Shown: piece after piece, positions 23,472 to 31,615 of the stretch
Position numbering within the stretch: position 1 is the first letter of the stretch
How the letters are laid out: each line of letters opens with the position of its first letter
Source: an uncultured Sphingopyxis sp.
GTDB lineage: Bacteria > Pseudomonadota > Alphaproteobacteria > Sphingomonadales > Sphingomonadaceae
Length of the DNA: 64,000 nt
Assembly: GCA_936933955.1 (NCBI GenBank)
Contig: CAKZIN010000093.1
Location: 23,989 to 87,988, forward strand
Reading direction: 5' to 3'
Position numbers and translations under genes: made by a program
Notes under the pieces: generated by a model
Databases searched by the model: none
What the model saw: only the letters and a program-made list of their open reading frames with translations
Told to the model about the DNA's origin: nothing

Positions 23472-24905
23472 TCAATAGCGGTAGTGATCCGCCTTGAACG
23501 GCCCCTGCTGCGGCACGCCGATGTAGGCCGCCTGTTTGTCGGTCAGCGTGGTCAGTTTCACGCCCAGCTTGTCGAGGTGCAGCGCAGCGACCTTTTCGTC
23601 GAGGTGCTTGGGCAGGACATAGACGCGGTTCTCATATTCCGCGCTCTTCTGCCACAGCTCGATCTGCGCCAGCACCTGGTTGGTGAAGCTCGAGCTCATC
23701 ACAAACGACGGGTGCCCCGTCGCGCAGCCGAGGTTCACTAGCCGCCCCTTGGCAAGGATGATGATCTGCTTGCCGTCGGGAAACTCGACGAGGTCGGTGC
23801 CCGGCTTGATCTCGGTCCACTTGTAGTTGGACATCGCCGCGATCTGGATCTCGCTGTCGAAGTGGCCAATGTTGCAGACGATGGCCATCGGCTTCATCGC
23901 CGCCATATGCTCGGCGGTGATGACGTCCTCGTTGCCGGTCGCGGTGACGAAGATGTCGCAGCGCTGGACCGCCTCCTCCATCGTCACGACCTCATATCCC
24001 TCCATCGCCGCCTGCAGCGCGCAGATCGGGTCGATTTCGGTGACCATGACGCGCGCGCCGCCCTGACGCAGTGAGGCGGCCGAGCCCTTGCCGACGTCGC
24101 CGAAGCCGGCCACGCACGCGACCTTGCCAGCGAGCATCACGTCGGTCGCGCGGCGGATGGCGTCGACCAGGCTCTCCTTGCAGCCGTAGAGATTGTCGAA
24201 CTTCGACTTGGTGACGCTATCGTTGACGTTGATCGCCGGGAACGGGAGCTTCCCGTCCTTGGCGATGTGGTAAAGCCGGTGAACGCCGGTCGTCGTCTCT
24301 TCGCTGACGCCCTTGATGGCGTTGACCGTGCGGCTGAGGTAGCCGGGCTTCGCAGCGAGGAACGCCCTGAGCGCGCGCTGGAATTCGACCTCTTCCTCGT
24401 TTGCCGGCTCGGGGAGTTCGTCACCCGCCTCGACCCGCGCGCCCCACAGCGCGAACATGGTCGCATCGCCGCCGTCGTCGAGGATGAGGTTGCAGGTGCG
24501 GTCGGCTTCGCCCTCACGCGACCAGTCGAAGATGCGGCCGACATAGTCCCAATAGTCGGCGAGGCTTTCACCCTTGATCGCGAACACGGGCACGCCAGTC
24601 GCGGCGATCGCGGCAGCGGCGTGGTCCTGCGTCGAATAGATGTTGCAAGTCGCCCAACGAACTTCGGCGCCAAGCGCGGTCAGCGTCTCGATCAGCACGG
24701 CGGTCTGGATCGTCATGTGCAGCGATCCGGTGATGCGCGCGCCCTTGAGCGGCTGTGAGGCGCCATATTCCTCACGCAGCGCCATCAGGCCCGGCATCTC
24801 GGTTTCGGCAATGCGAATTTCGGCGCGGCCATAGTCGGCCTGCGAGATATCGGCGACGACATAGTCCTGCGAGGCGGCGAGAATGGCCACGTGACGTTGC
24901 TCCAA
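23472..24905 (-). CDS. ahcY: Adenosylhomocysteinase (SAH hydrolase)
   Basis: 477-aa cytoplasmic enzyme that splits S-adenosylhomocysteine to adenosine and homocysteine with tightly bound NAD, keeping methylation reactions (including CcrM) free of product inhibition. Motifs: GSLHMTIQTAVLIETL with the substrate His, WATCNIYSTQDHAAAA, NVNDSVTKSKFDN with the catalytic Lys, the NAD-binding GFGDVGKGSA, and the C-terminal AAYIGVPQQGPFKADHYRY. Length is normal for the class with the roughly 40-residue insertion. Upstream, a TATAAT hexamer (minus strand, 24981-24976) could be its -10, but no good -35 is spaced for it. I see no SAH-riboswitch structure in the 80-bp leader. Confidence 0.97.
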   Translation of the reverse strand: MEQRHVAILAASQDYVVADISQADYGRAEIRIAETEMPGLMALREEYGASQPLKGARITGSLHMTIQTAVLIETLTALGAEVRWATCNIYSTQDHAAAAIAATGVPVFAIKGESLADYWDYVGRIFDWSREGEADRTCNLILDDGGDATMFALWGARVEAGDELPEPANEEEVEFQRALRAFLAAKPGYLSRTVNAIKGVSEETTTGVHRLYHIAKDGKLPFPAINVNDSVTKSKFDNLYGCKESLVDAIRRATDVMLAGKVACVAGFGDVGKGSAASLRQGGARVMVTEIDPICALQAAMEGYEVVTMEEAVQRCDIFVTATGNEDVITAEHMAAMKPMAIVCNIGHFDSEIQIAAMSNYKWTEIKPGTDLVEFPDGKQIIILAKGRLVNLGCATGHPSFVMSSSFTNQVLAQIELWQKSAEYENRVYVLPKHLDEKVAALHLDKLGVKLTTLTDKQAAYIGVPQQGPFKADHYRY

Positions 24906-24984
24906 TGGGCTTTTCGAGAATGCCGCGGCCCTTAGCGTTCAGAGAGCCAACTCGCAAGGCGCGTATAAAGCGATCATTATATCC

Positions 24985-25551
24985 TCACGCGCGTCCGCCA
25001 ACCGAGGCAAGGCGGAGAGGGTCGATCCCATCGCGCACGAACACGCTCGCCCACCGCGTTTCCGGGGAGAGGTCGAACAGCGCCGCATCGTCGCAGTCGG
25101 TGACGTGCCAGCCGCCGTTCGCCACTTCCTCTTCGAGCTGCCCTTCGCCCCAGCCGGCGTAGCCCAGCGCCGCAAACCAGCGGCTCGGCCCCTTGCCTGC
25201 CGCCAATGCGCGAAGCACGTCGAGCGTGATGGTGAGGCCGAAACGGCCCGCGACGTCGATGCTGCCCTGCCCGCTCCAGTCGAGGCTATGGACGATGAAG
25301 CCGCGCGTCGTCTCCACCGGTCCGCCAATGAGGATTGGCGCTTCGGGCGTCGCCACCCGAGGCTCGACCCCCGACTGTTCGAGCAGCTCGGCAAAGCGCA
25401 TCGCGCTTTCCGCAGAGCAGCCGATGCCCATCGCGCCTTCCTCGTCGTGGCTGACGATGGCGATGACGCTCTGTTCAAAGCGCGGGTCGCCGATCCCCGG
25501 CATCGCGAGCAGCAGCTTGCCGGTGAACCAGCGGGGATCGGGATCGCGCAT
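24985..25551 (-). CDS. YqgE/AlgH family protein
   Basis: About 188 aa. Conserved family blocks are FTGKLLLAMPGIGDPRFEQSV at the N-terminus (quoted in part: KLLLAMPGIGDPRF), SHDEEGAMGIG, LIGGPVETTRGFIVH, and GYAGWGEGQLEEE near the C-terminus. AlgH-type proteins are widespread in Gram-negative bacteria; their biochemical role is not settled. I start it at MRDPDPRW, 15 codons before the family core. An ATG at 25605 (MARKRIVD) is possible but would run toward the divergent peroxiredoxin promoter. It is followed by ahcY after an 80-bp gap that probably holds the ahcY promoter. Confidence 0.88.
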   Translation of the reverse strand: MRDPDPRWFTGKLLLAMPGIGDPRFEQSVIAIVSHDEEGAMGIGCSAESAMRFAELLEQSGVEPRVATPEAPILIGGPVETTRGFIVHSLDWSGQGSIDVAGRFGLTITLDVLRALAAGKGPSRWFAALGYAGWGEGQLEEEVANGGWHVTDCDDAALFDLSPETRWASVFVRDGIDPLRLASVGGRA

Positions 25552-25669
25552 GAGTGTCAAGGTGGCGCTCCGCGCGGCGCTGTCAACGATGCGCTTGCGG
25601 GCCATGATGGAACCTGTCAGCGCCGCCACGCTTACCCCTCCCGATCCCCCCCCAACAGGAGCGACCACC

Positions 25670-26149
25670 GTGGCCATTGAAGTCGGACAGCCTTTTCCCA
25701 GCGTCACCCTCACCAAGGTGACCGATGACGGCCCGCAGCCTGTGTCGAGCGACGAGTATTTCGCAGGCCGCAAGGTCGCGCTCTTCTCCGTCCCCGGCGC
25801 GTTTACCCCGACCTGCTCCGCCAAGCACCTGCCGAGCTTCGTCGAAAACCGTCAGCAGCTCGCGGACAAGGGCATCGACGAGATCGCGGCCACCGCAGTC
25901 AACGACCCGTTCGTGATGAAGGCGTGGGGCCAGCAAAGCTCCGCTGAGGGGATCACCATGCTCGCCGACGGCAACGGCGACCTTGTCGAGGCGCTCGGGC
26001 TGACGATGGACGGCTCGAAGTTCGGCATGGGCAAGCGCGGCCAGCGCTTTTCGATGATCGTCGACAACGGCACCGTGACCCAGCTCAACGTGGAGCAGCC
26101 GGGCGACTACCGCCTGTCGAGCGCGGAGCACATGCTCTCGCAGCTCTAA
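25670..26149 (+). CDS. Peroxiredoxin, Prx5 type
   Basis: 159-aa thiol peroxidase of the Prx5/PMP20 group. The peroxidatic Cys is in VPGAFTPTCSAKHLPSF near residue 48, with catalytic Thr and a later Arg in GKRGQRFSMI. No second Cys in a resolving position is evident. The GTG start has an AGGAG ribosome-binding site 9 nt upstream. Transcribed divergently from yqgE and followed 37 bp later by AMP nucleosidase on the same strand. Together with the Bcp protein and SodB it gives this window three oxidant-defence enzymes, but they are not clustered. The reductant is probably glutathione/glutaredoxin or thioredoxin. Confidence 0.9.
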   Translation: MAIEVGQPFPSVTLTKVTDDGPQPVSSDEYFAGRKVALFSVPGAFTPTCSAKHLPSFVENRQQLADKGIDEIAATAVNDPFVMKAWGQQSSAEGITMLADGNGDLVEALGLTMDGSKFGMGKRGQRFSMIVDNGTVTQLNVEQPGDYRLSSAEHMLSQL

Positions 26150-26186
26150 TGGTTGCCAGCCGCGTGGCGGTGGCATAGTCGGGGCC

Positions 26187-27644
26187 ATGAAGAAAGAGGA
26201 CCCCGCCGCCACCGTCGCCGGCGTCATCGAACAGCTCCAGCGCCGGTACGACGCGTCGGTCGGACGCCTGCGCGAGGCTGTCGCAAGCTACGTCGCCACC
26301 GGCAAGAAGCCCGACCCGCTGCTCCGCCGCGGTGGCGCCTTCACCTATCCCGAACTGCGCATCACCCGGCTGGGCGCGCCGCGGAAGGGCGACCGCACGG
26401 TCGCATTTGGCAGCCTTCCCGATGCAGGAAGCTATGCCACCACGGTCACCCAGCCACAGCTGTTCGCGCCCTACCTCACCGAACAGCTGCGCCTGATCGC
26501 GGAACATTATGACGTCCGCTTCGAAGTCGGTGCGAGCGCGCAGGAGATCCCGTTCGCCTATGTGCTGGACGGGCTGACCGGCGGCGCTCTGGGCGGCGTC
26601 TCCCCGGTTGAGCTGGCGGAGCATTTTCCGGCGACCGAACTCGCGCATATCGGCGACGAGCTCGCCGACGGGTTGTTCCTGACCAAAAGCGGCGGGCCGC
26701 GGCCGCTGGCCCTGTTCGATGCGCTGCGCACCGATTTCAGCCTCGCGCGGTTGCGTCACTACACCGGGACGCCGCCCGCGCATTTCCAGAAGTACATCCT
26801 TTTCACCAACTACCATCGCTACGTCGATGAATTCGTGGCGTGGGCGACGCGACAGGTTGGGCGCGAAGGCTACACCGCGCTGTCGGGCGCGGGCGGGCTG
26901 TTTATCGACCGGGCTGACGGGGACTCGGTGCAGCTCGTGGGCGACAGCGCTTGGCGCAAGCATCAGATGCCCGCCTATCACCTGATGCGAGAGGATGGCG
27001 CCGGGATCACGCTGGTCAACATCGGCGTCGGCCCATCCAACGCCAAGACCGTCACCGATCACCTTGCGGTGCTGCGGCCCGAGGCGTGGCTGATGATCGG
27101 GCACTGCGGGGGGCTGAGGCCGACGCAGCGGATCGGTGATTATGTGCTCGCCCACGCATATCTGCGCGACGATCACGTGCTCGACAGCGTGCTTCCGCCG
27201 GAAATTCCCATTCCGGCCATTGCCGAAGTGCAGTTGAGTCTCGCCGAGGCCGCGGAAACCGTGTCGGGGGAAAGCGGCGCGGACCTCAAGCGGCGGATGC
27301 GCACGGGCACCGTCGTCACCACCGACGATCGCAACTGGGAGCTGCGCTACTCGGACAGCGCGCTCCGCTTTTCGCAGTCGCGCGCGATCGCCATCGACAT
27401 GGAGTCGGCAACGATTGCAGCGCAAGGCTATCGCTTCCGCGTCCCCTACGGCACGCTGCTGTGCGTGAGCGACAAGCCGCTGCACGGCGAGCTCAAGCTG
27501 CCGGGCCAGGCGAACCAGTTCTACGAAGAGGCGATCGCCGCGCACCTCCAGATCGGCATCCACGCCATCGACCGGCTGCGCGCGGAGGGGGCGCGATTGC
27601 ACTCCCGCAAGCTTCGCGCGTTCAACGAACCCCCCTTCCGTTGA
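26187..27644 (+). CDS. amn: AMP nucleosidase
   Basis: 485-aa cytoplasmic enzyme that hydrolyses AMP to adenine and ribose 5-phosphate, regulating the adenylate pool. The N-terminal Amn-type regulatory domain covers about residues 1-180. The C-terminal half is a purine-phosphorylase fold with NIGVGPSNAKTVTDHLAVL, MIGHCGGLRPTQRIGDYVLA, and IAIDMESATIAAQGYRFRVPYGTLLCVSDKPLHGE, in which MES-like DMES and SDKP are active-site segments. Length agrees with the E. coli enzyme (484 aa). A MipA-like gene follows 38 bp later on the same strand. Confidence 0.95.
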   Translation: MKKEDPAATVAGVIEQLQRRYDASVGRLREAVASYVATGKKPDPLLRRGGAFTYPELRITRLGAPRKGDRTVAFGSLPDAGSYATTVTQPQLFAPYLTEQLRLIAEHYDVRFEVGASAQEIPFAYVLDGLTGGALGGVSPVELAEHFPATELAHIGDELADGLFLTKSGGPRPLALFDALRTDFSLARLRHYTGTPPAHFQKYILFTNYHRYVDEFVAWATRQVGREGYTALSGAGGLFIDRADGDSVQLVGDSAWRKHQMPAYHLMREDGAGITLVNIGVGPSNAKTVTDHLAVLRPEAWLMIGHCGGLRPTQRIGDYVLAHAYLRDDHVLDSVLPPEIPIPAIAEVQLSLAEAAETVSGESGADLKRRMRTGTVVTTDDRNWELRYSDSALRFSQSRAIAIDMESATIAAQGYRFRVPYGTLLCVSDKPLHGELKLPGQANQFYEEAIAAHLQIGIHAIDRLRAEGARLHSRKLRAFNEPPFR

Positions 27645-27682
27645 GCAATAGCGGGCAAAAGGGAACCGGAGGGATATTTTCG

Positions 27683-28516
27683 ATGCGAAGCCTGATCGTC
27701 ATGACACTCGTCGCCGCCGCCGCCACTTCCGCGAGCGCGCAAGACGGCCCGCGAGCGGTAGGGTCGGACGAGTATTTCGAGGCGGGCGCAGGTGCGTTCG
27801 CCCGGCCGCGCTACCCAGGCTCGCGCCATTTCAATATCGGCCCGCGCCCCACCTTTGGCGGCATTGCGGACATAGAGCCGACCGACCGTCTGGGCGGCGG
27901 AGTGCGTGAGGGGCTGCGCTACAATCTGTCCCCCAACCCTGAACGCTGGGGCATCGGCCCTGCGGCGCGGATCGACTTCGGCCGCCGACGCAGCGACGCC
28001 GACCGCTACACCCCCGGACTGGGCAAGGTTGGCATCGGCGTGGAGCTTGGCGGCTTCGGTCAGCTGGCGATCGGCGAGCACCTCGTCGCCCGGGTCGAGG
28101 GACGCCAGGCCGTGAGCGGACACGAAGGCTTCATCGCCGACGCGGTTGTCGAGGGGACGTGGCGCTACAATGATCGCACCGCGCTCGTCGTGGGCCCGCG
28201 CCTACGGTACACCGACGGCCGCTACAATCGCGCTTATTTCGGCGTGACTCCGGCGCAGTCGTTGGCTTCGGCGGGACGCTTCGCGACCTTCACGCCCGGC
28301 GCGGGGATCAGCGAAGTCGGCGGCGGCGCGACGCTCTACTTTCCTATCGCCGAGCGTTGGAGCGGGTCGGTCAACGCCGACTACGGCCGTCTGATCGGCC
28401 CTGTCGCAGATTCCCCCGTGGTGCTCGACCGCGACGGTTCGCGCGATCAGTGGAGCGGCGGCGTCACCCTCACCTACCGCTTCCGCCGGGGAGGGTCGCG
28501 CTCGGGCGAACGCTAG
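27683..28516 (+). CDS. MipA/OmpV-family outer membrane protein
   Basis: 277-aa protein with signal peptide (MRSLIVMTLVAAAATSASAQ) and a barrel made of short amphipathic strands. The family pattern appears in EAGAGAFARPRYPGS near the start, RPTFGGIADIEP, and ALVVGPRLRYTDGRYNRAYFGV in the second half. MipA/OmpV proteins are outer-membrane barrels; some interact with murein synthases and lytic transglycosylases and some are induced by antibiotics or salt, but the role is unclear. ATG start with a GGAGGGA ribosome-binding site. The last strand ends in TYRF and then a short basic tail, so the C-terminus is extended beyond the usual aromatic end. Confidence 0.82.
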   Translation: MRSLIVMTLVAAAATSASAQDGPRAVGSDEYFEAGAGAFARPRYPGSRHFNIGPRPTFGGIADIEPTDRLGGGVREGLRYNLSPNPERWGIGPAARIDFGRRRSDADRYTPGLGKVGIGVELGGFGQLAIGEHLVARVEGRQAVSGHEGFIADAVVEGTWRYNDRTALVVGPRLRYTDGRYNRAYFGVTPAQSLASAGRFATFTPGAGISEVGGGATLYFPIAERWSGSVNADYGRLIGPVADSPVVLDRDGSRDQWSGGVTLTYRFRRGGSRSGER

Positions 28517-28530
28517 AGCTGGGGATCTGC

Positions 28531-28551
28531 GGCGGCGGCTCAGCCGCCGCC
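28531..28551. terminator. Hairpin between convergent genes
   Basis: A 9-bp perfect stem (GGCGGCGGC / GCCGCCGCC) with a 3-nt loop starts 14 bp after the MipA-like stop and overlaps the last codons of the convergent hydrolase gene. No T-run follows on the plus strand, so termination activity is uncertain. Confidence 0.4.
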
Positions 28552-29304
28552 CAGAAACGCGACCATCGCAGCGCCCAGCCCCGCTTCCATGACGCTGGTC
28601 ATATGCGTGCCGGGCACCCAGCCGAGCTCGGCATCGGGGAGCGACTCGGCGAGCCGTTCGGGCGATCCATTGTCGCGATCTTCGGTGCCCGACAGCACCA
28701 GCGTCGGCATCGTCACTCTCGCGGCGAGCTGGTGGACATCGATGTCGTCGAGCGCCTCGAGCAGCAGCCGCGCCGCCACGCGATCGACCTGCATGGTCTT
28801 CATGAAGCCGACCGCCATGAAATCGGGATCGCCGCGCTTGACGGTCTCGAACCGGTCGATGGCGCGGAGGAAAAACTCCCGCCGCCGCGCCCAGCCGGTC
28901 AGCCCCTCATAACCCATTCCGGCAAGTATCAGCCGCCGCGGCGCCACGCCGTCCATCACCGCACGCACCGCCGTCCGCGCGCCAAGCGAGAAGCCCGCCA
29001 GGTCGAACTCGCCCGGCGCCAGCCCCAACTCAGCCACCAGGTCCGCCACATCCTCCGCGAGCACGCCGGGACGGTAGGCTGCAGGATCGTGCGGCTTGTC
29101 GCTGAGGCCGTGGGCGCGCAGGTCGAGCATGATCAGCCGATGCCCTGCGTCGGCCAGCGTCTGCGCCGTGCCCCACTTGATCCAATTCATCTGCGCGTCG
29201 GAGAACAGCCCGTGAAGCAGGATCAGCGGCCTTCCCGCCCCCGCCTCGCGCCAGACCAGCCGCACGCCGTCGCGCGCCGCGAAACTGTGCTGGGTGACCT
29301 CCAT
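28540..29304 (-). CDS. Alpha/beta-fold hydrolase
   Basis: 254-aa serine hydrolase. The fold is clear: RPLILLHGLFSDAQM with the oxyanion HG, the nucleophile elbow AGFSLGA (Ser about residue 107), the Asp-containing strand PTLVLSGTEDRDN, and the catalytic His in VPGTHMTS. There is no signal peptide, so it is cytoplasmic. Substrate cannot be inferred; related proteins are esterases, haloperoxidase-like or C-C hydrolases. It is the last gene of the coxIV-pnt operon, beginning 3 bp after the pntB stop. The link to transhydrogenase is positional only. Confidence 0.85.
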   Translation of the reverse strand: MEVTQHSFAARDGVRLVWREAGAGRPLILLHGLFSDAQMNWIKWGTAQTLADAGHRLIMLDLRAHGLSDKPHDPAAYRPGVLAEDVADLVAELGLAPGEFDLAGFSLGARTAVRAVMDGVAPRRLILAGMGYEGLTGWARRREFFLRAIDRFETVKRGDPDFMAVGFMKTMQVDRVAARLLLEALDDIDVHQLAARVTMPTLVLSGTEDRDNGSPERLAESLPDAELGWVPGTHMTSVMEAGLGAAMVAFLGGG

Positions 29305-29307
29305 CCT

Positions 29308-30801
29308 TCAGTGCCCGGAACCGAGCGCCTTGATGATGTCGTCGACCATCTTCTTGGCATCGGCGAGCAGCATCATCGTGTTGTCGCGGTAGAAAATGTC
29401 GTTATCGACCCCGGCATAGCCTACTCCGCCCATCGACCGTTTGATGAAGAAGACGGTCTTGGCCTTGTCGACGTCGAACACCGGCATGCCGTAGATCGGC
29501 GATTTGGAGTCGGTCTTCGCCGCGGGGTTCACGACGTCATTGGCGCCGATGATGAAGGCGACGTCGGCCTGCGCAAACTCGCCGTTGATATCCTCAAGCT
29601 CGAACACCTCGTCATATGGGACGTTCGCTTCGGCGAGCAGCACGTTCATGTGCCCCGGCATCCGTCCTGCGACGGGGTGGATCGCATATTTGACGCTGAC
29701 CCCCTCCTTCTTGAGGAGGTCCGCCATCTCACGCAGGCTGTGCTGCGCCTGGGCAACCGCCATGCCATAGCCGGGCACGATGATGACGCTTTCGGCTTGG
29801 CTCATCATGTAGGCGGCGTCTTCGGCGGACCCGCGCTTCCACGGACGATCGGTCGCAGCCGCAGCGTCGTTTCCCCCGGCCTCGGCGCCAAAGCCCCCGG
29901 CGATGACGCTGATGAAGCTACGGTTCATCGCGCGACACATGATGTAGGAGAGGATCGCGCCCGAAGCGCCCACCAGCGCGCCGGTGATGATCATCGCCGT
30001 ATTGCCGAGCGTGAAACCCATCGCCGCTGCCGCCCAACCCGAATAGCTGTTGAGCATGCTCACCACGACCGGCATGTCCGCGCCGCCGATCGGGATGATC
30101 AGCAGGAAGCCGATGGCGAACGCGAGCAAGGTGATGATCGCGAGGTAAGGCACGCTCGTCCCGCTCGGATCGAGCGCGTAGGCCGCGGTAAGCCCGACAA
30201 TCGCCGCCAGCGTGCCGAGGTTGATGACGTGCCGCCCAGGCAACAGGATCGGCTTGCCGCTCATCTTCCCCGCGAGCTTGAGGAAAGCGATGATGCTGCC
30301 GGAAAAAGTGATCGCGCCGATGGCGACGCCCAGCGCCAGTTCCACGCGGCTGACAGTGTGAATCGCTCCGCCCGGATCAGCGATGCCAAAGGCTTGCGGG
30401 TTGAGGTAAGCCGACCAGCCGACCAGCACCGCAGCGAGGCCGACCAAGCTATGGAAGGCCGCGACGAGTTGCGGCATGTCGGTCATCGCAATACGCCGCG
30501 CGATGATCCAGCCGATCGCGCCGCCGATGCCGATCGCGCCGACGATTTCCGGCAGGGACGCAAGCTCATGCGTGACGAGCGTTGTTCCCACCGCCAGCGC
30601 CATCCCCGCCATGCCAAGCATGTTGCCCCGCCGCGCGGTCGTCGGATGCGACAGTCCCCGCAGCGCGAGGATGAAGCACACCCCCGCTACGAGGTAAGCG
30701 AGCGTCGCCCAGGGGTTCGCCGCGGCATGCTCCACGAGTTGTGGCAGCCCGGCGGGCTCGGCAATAGCCGGAGGCAGGGCGTCGGGAAGGCTCAACGCCA
30801 C
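29308..30801 (-). CDS. pntB: NAD(P) transhydrogenase subunit beta
   Basis: 497-aa subunit of the proton-translocating transhydrogenase, which uses proton-motive force to reduce NADP with NADH. The N-terminal part has about nine membrane helices (domain II), including the segment MAVGTTLV and NSYSGWAAAAMGFTLGN. The C-terminal part is the NADP-binding domain III with VIIVPGYGMAVAQAQH, GRMPGHMNVLLAEANVPYDEVFELEDIN, IGANDVVNPAA and KRSMGGVGYAGVDN. It is about 30 residues longer than the E. coli protein at the N-terminus. pntAB precedes it by 4 bp and the hydrolase follows by 3 bp. Confidence 0.96.
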   Translation of the reverse strand: MALSLPDALPPAIAEPAGLPQLVEHAAANPWATLAYLVAGVCFILALRGLSHPTTARRGNMLGMAGMALAVGTTLVTHELASLPEIVGAIGIGGAIGWIIARRIAMTDMPQLVAAFHSLVGLAAVLVGWSAYLNPQAFGIADPGGAIHTVSRVELALGVAIGAITFSGSIIAFLKLAGKMSGKPILLPGRHVINLGTLAAIVGLTAAYALDPSGTSVPYLAIITLLAFAIGFLLIIPIGGADMPVVVSMLNSYSGWAAAAMGFTLGNTAMIITGALVGASGAILSYIMCRAMNRSFISVIAGGFGAEAGGNDAAAATDRPWKRGSAEDAAYMMSQAESVIIVPGYGMAVAQAQHSLREMADLLKKEGVSVKYAIHPVAGRMPGHMNVLLAEANVPYDEVFELEDINGEFAQADVAFIIGANDVVNPAAKTDSKSPIYGMPVFDVDKAKTVFFIKRSMGGVGYAGVDNDIFYRDNTMMLLADAKKMVDDIIKALGSGH

Positions 30802-30805
30802 AGCC

Positions 30806-31087
30806 TCAGCGCTCCTTTCTCTTGTACATGGCGAGCATGCGTTCGGTGACAGCGAAGCCGCCGAAGATGTTGATGCTCGCCAACACGACGGCCGCCAGCC
30901 CGAGCCACTTGGCGGCGACGCTGCCCGAAGCCGCGCTGGCGATCAGCGCGCCGACGATAATGACACTCGAGATCGCGTTGGTGACCGCCATCAGCGGCGT
31001 GTGCAGCGCAGGCGTGACGCTCCACACCACATAGTAGCCGACGAAACAGGCCAGCACGAAGATCGACAGGATCGAGATGAAGTCCAC
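30806..31087 (-). CDS. pntAB: NAD(P) transhydrogenase subunit alpha, membrane part (PntAB)
   Basis: 93-aa membrane protein with three hydrophobic helices (ILSIFVLACFVGYYVVW, ISSVIIVGALIA, WLGLAAVVLASINIFGGFAV), equivalent to the C-terminal domain II helices of E. coli PntA. In alphaproteobacteria such as Rhodospirillum the alpha subunit is split in two polypeptides, as here. The typical HTPLMAVTNAISSVI segment is present. pntB follows 4 bp later. Upstream lies a DUF559 gene (stop 14 bp before this ATG), which separates it from pntAA where the family norm is direct adjacency. Confidence 0.93.
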   Translation of the reverse strand: MDFISILSIFVLACFVGYYVVWSVTPALHTPLMAVTNAISSVIIVGALIASAASGSVAAKWLGLAAVVLASINIFGGFAVTERMLAMYKRKER

Positions 31088-31101
31088 GGTTATGCGTCCC
31101 C

Positions 31102-31461
31102 CTAAATCTTCGAGTTCGCATATCGAGCGATCGAGTCGGCGACGCCGCCCACGTCGGCGAGAACGTCCGATGCCGCGATCCGAACGATTTCGAGACTCCC
31201 ACGCTGCTTGAGGGAAAGGTCCCGACGCGCGTCCCTTATCGGGCGGTCAGCCATGTCATGTGCAATTCCGTCGATTTCGATGACGAGTCGTGGGCTGTGG
31301 CAATAGAAGTCCGTGGCAAAACCTCGCATCGGATGCTGGCGCCGGAATTTCAGGCCAAACGGGCGCGCGCGAAGGTGCTGCCACAACAACCCCTCTGGAA
31401 GCGAGGTGTTGGACCGAAGCCGCCGTGCGGCTGCGATGGTAGTCCGGTCCGCGCCGATCAC
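31102..31461 (-). CDS. DUF559 endonuclease-like protein inserted in the pnt operon
   Basis: 119-aa protein of the DUF559 family, related to Vsr/PD-(D/E)XK endonucleases. Family core: ARRLRSNTSLPEGLLWQHLR, then FGLKFRRQHPMRGFATDFYC and LVIEIDGIAHD. The Asp of ATDFYC and Glu of IEIDG would be the metal-binding pair. It starts with GTG, 3 bp after the end of a G/C-rich palindromic repeat arm; on this strand that arm supplies GGGGAGGGA, a ready-made ribosome-binding site. It sits in the same direction between pntAA and pntAB, which normally adjoin, so it appears to be a later insertion. Biological role of DUF559 proteins is not known. Confidence 0.82.
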   Translation of the reverse strand: MIGADRTTIAAARRLRSNTSLPEGLLWQHLRARPFGLKFRRQHPMRGFATDFYCHSPRLVIEIDGIAHDMADRPIRDARRDLSLKQRGSLEIVRIAASDVLADVGGVADSIARYANSKI

Positions 31462-31464
31462 CCG

Positions 31465-31599
31465 TCCCTCCCCTGCAAGGGGAGATGGCAGCCGCAGGCT
31501 GACGGAGGGGTGAAGCCGTCTCCGACGAAGCGCGCAGTCTCAAGGGCGACACCCCTCCGACCCCGCCCCGCGGGGCCACCTCCCCTTGCAGGGGAGGGA
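31465..31599. repeat. Nested palindromic repeat (REP/MITE-like), about 135 bp
   Basis: Outer arms 31465-31484 and 31580-31599 are inverted copies of each other, and each is itself a small hairpin (CCCCT-TGCA-like loop-AGGGG). An inner pair, GACGGAGGGGTG (31501-31512) and CACCCCTCCGA (31550-31560), is also inverted. The whole unit can fold into one long stem with side hairpins. It fills the gap between pntAA and the DUF559 gene. Such G/C-tract units occur dispersed in sphingomonad genomes. Confidence 0.75.
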
Positions 31600-31615
31600 C
31601 TGAATGGCGCGCCCC

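Noticed and set aside
24906..24984. Possible SAH or SAM riboswitch before ahcY
   Set aside because: The leader is only about 80 bp and I found no conserved aptamer pairing; a plain promoter with TATAAT is enough.
28357..30849. 830-codon plus-strand open frame across the hydrolase and pntB genes
   Set aside because: Antisense of two well-recognised genes; Arg/His-rich with no family motif.
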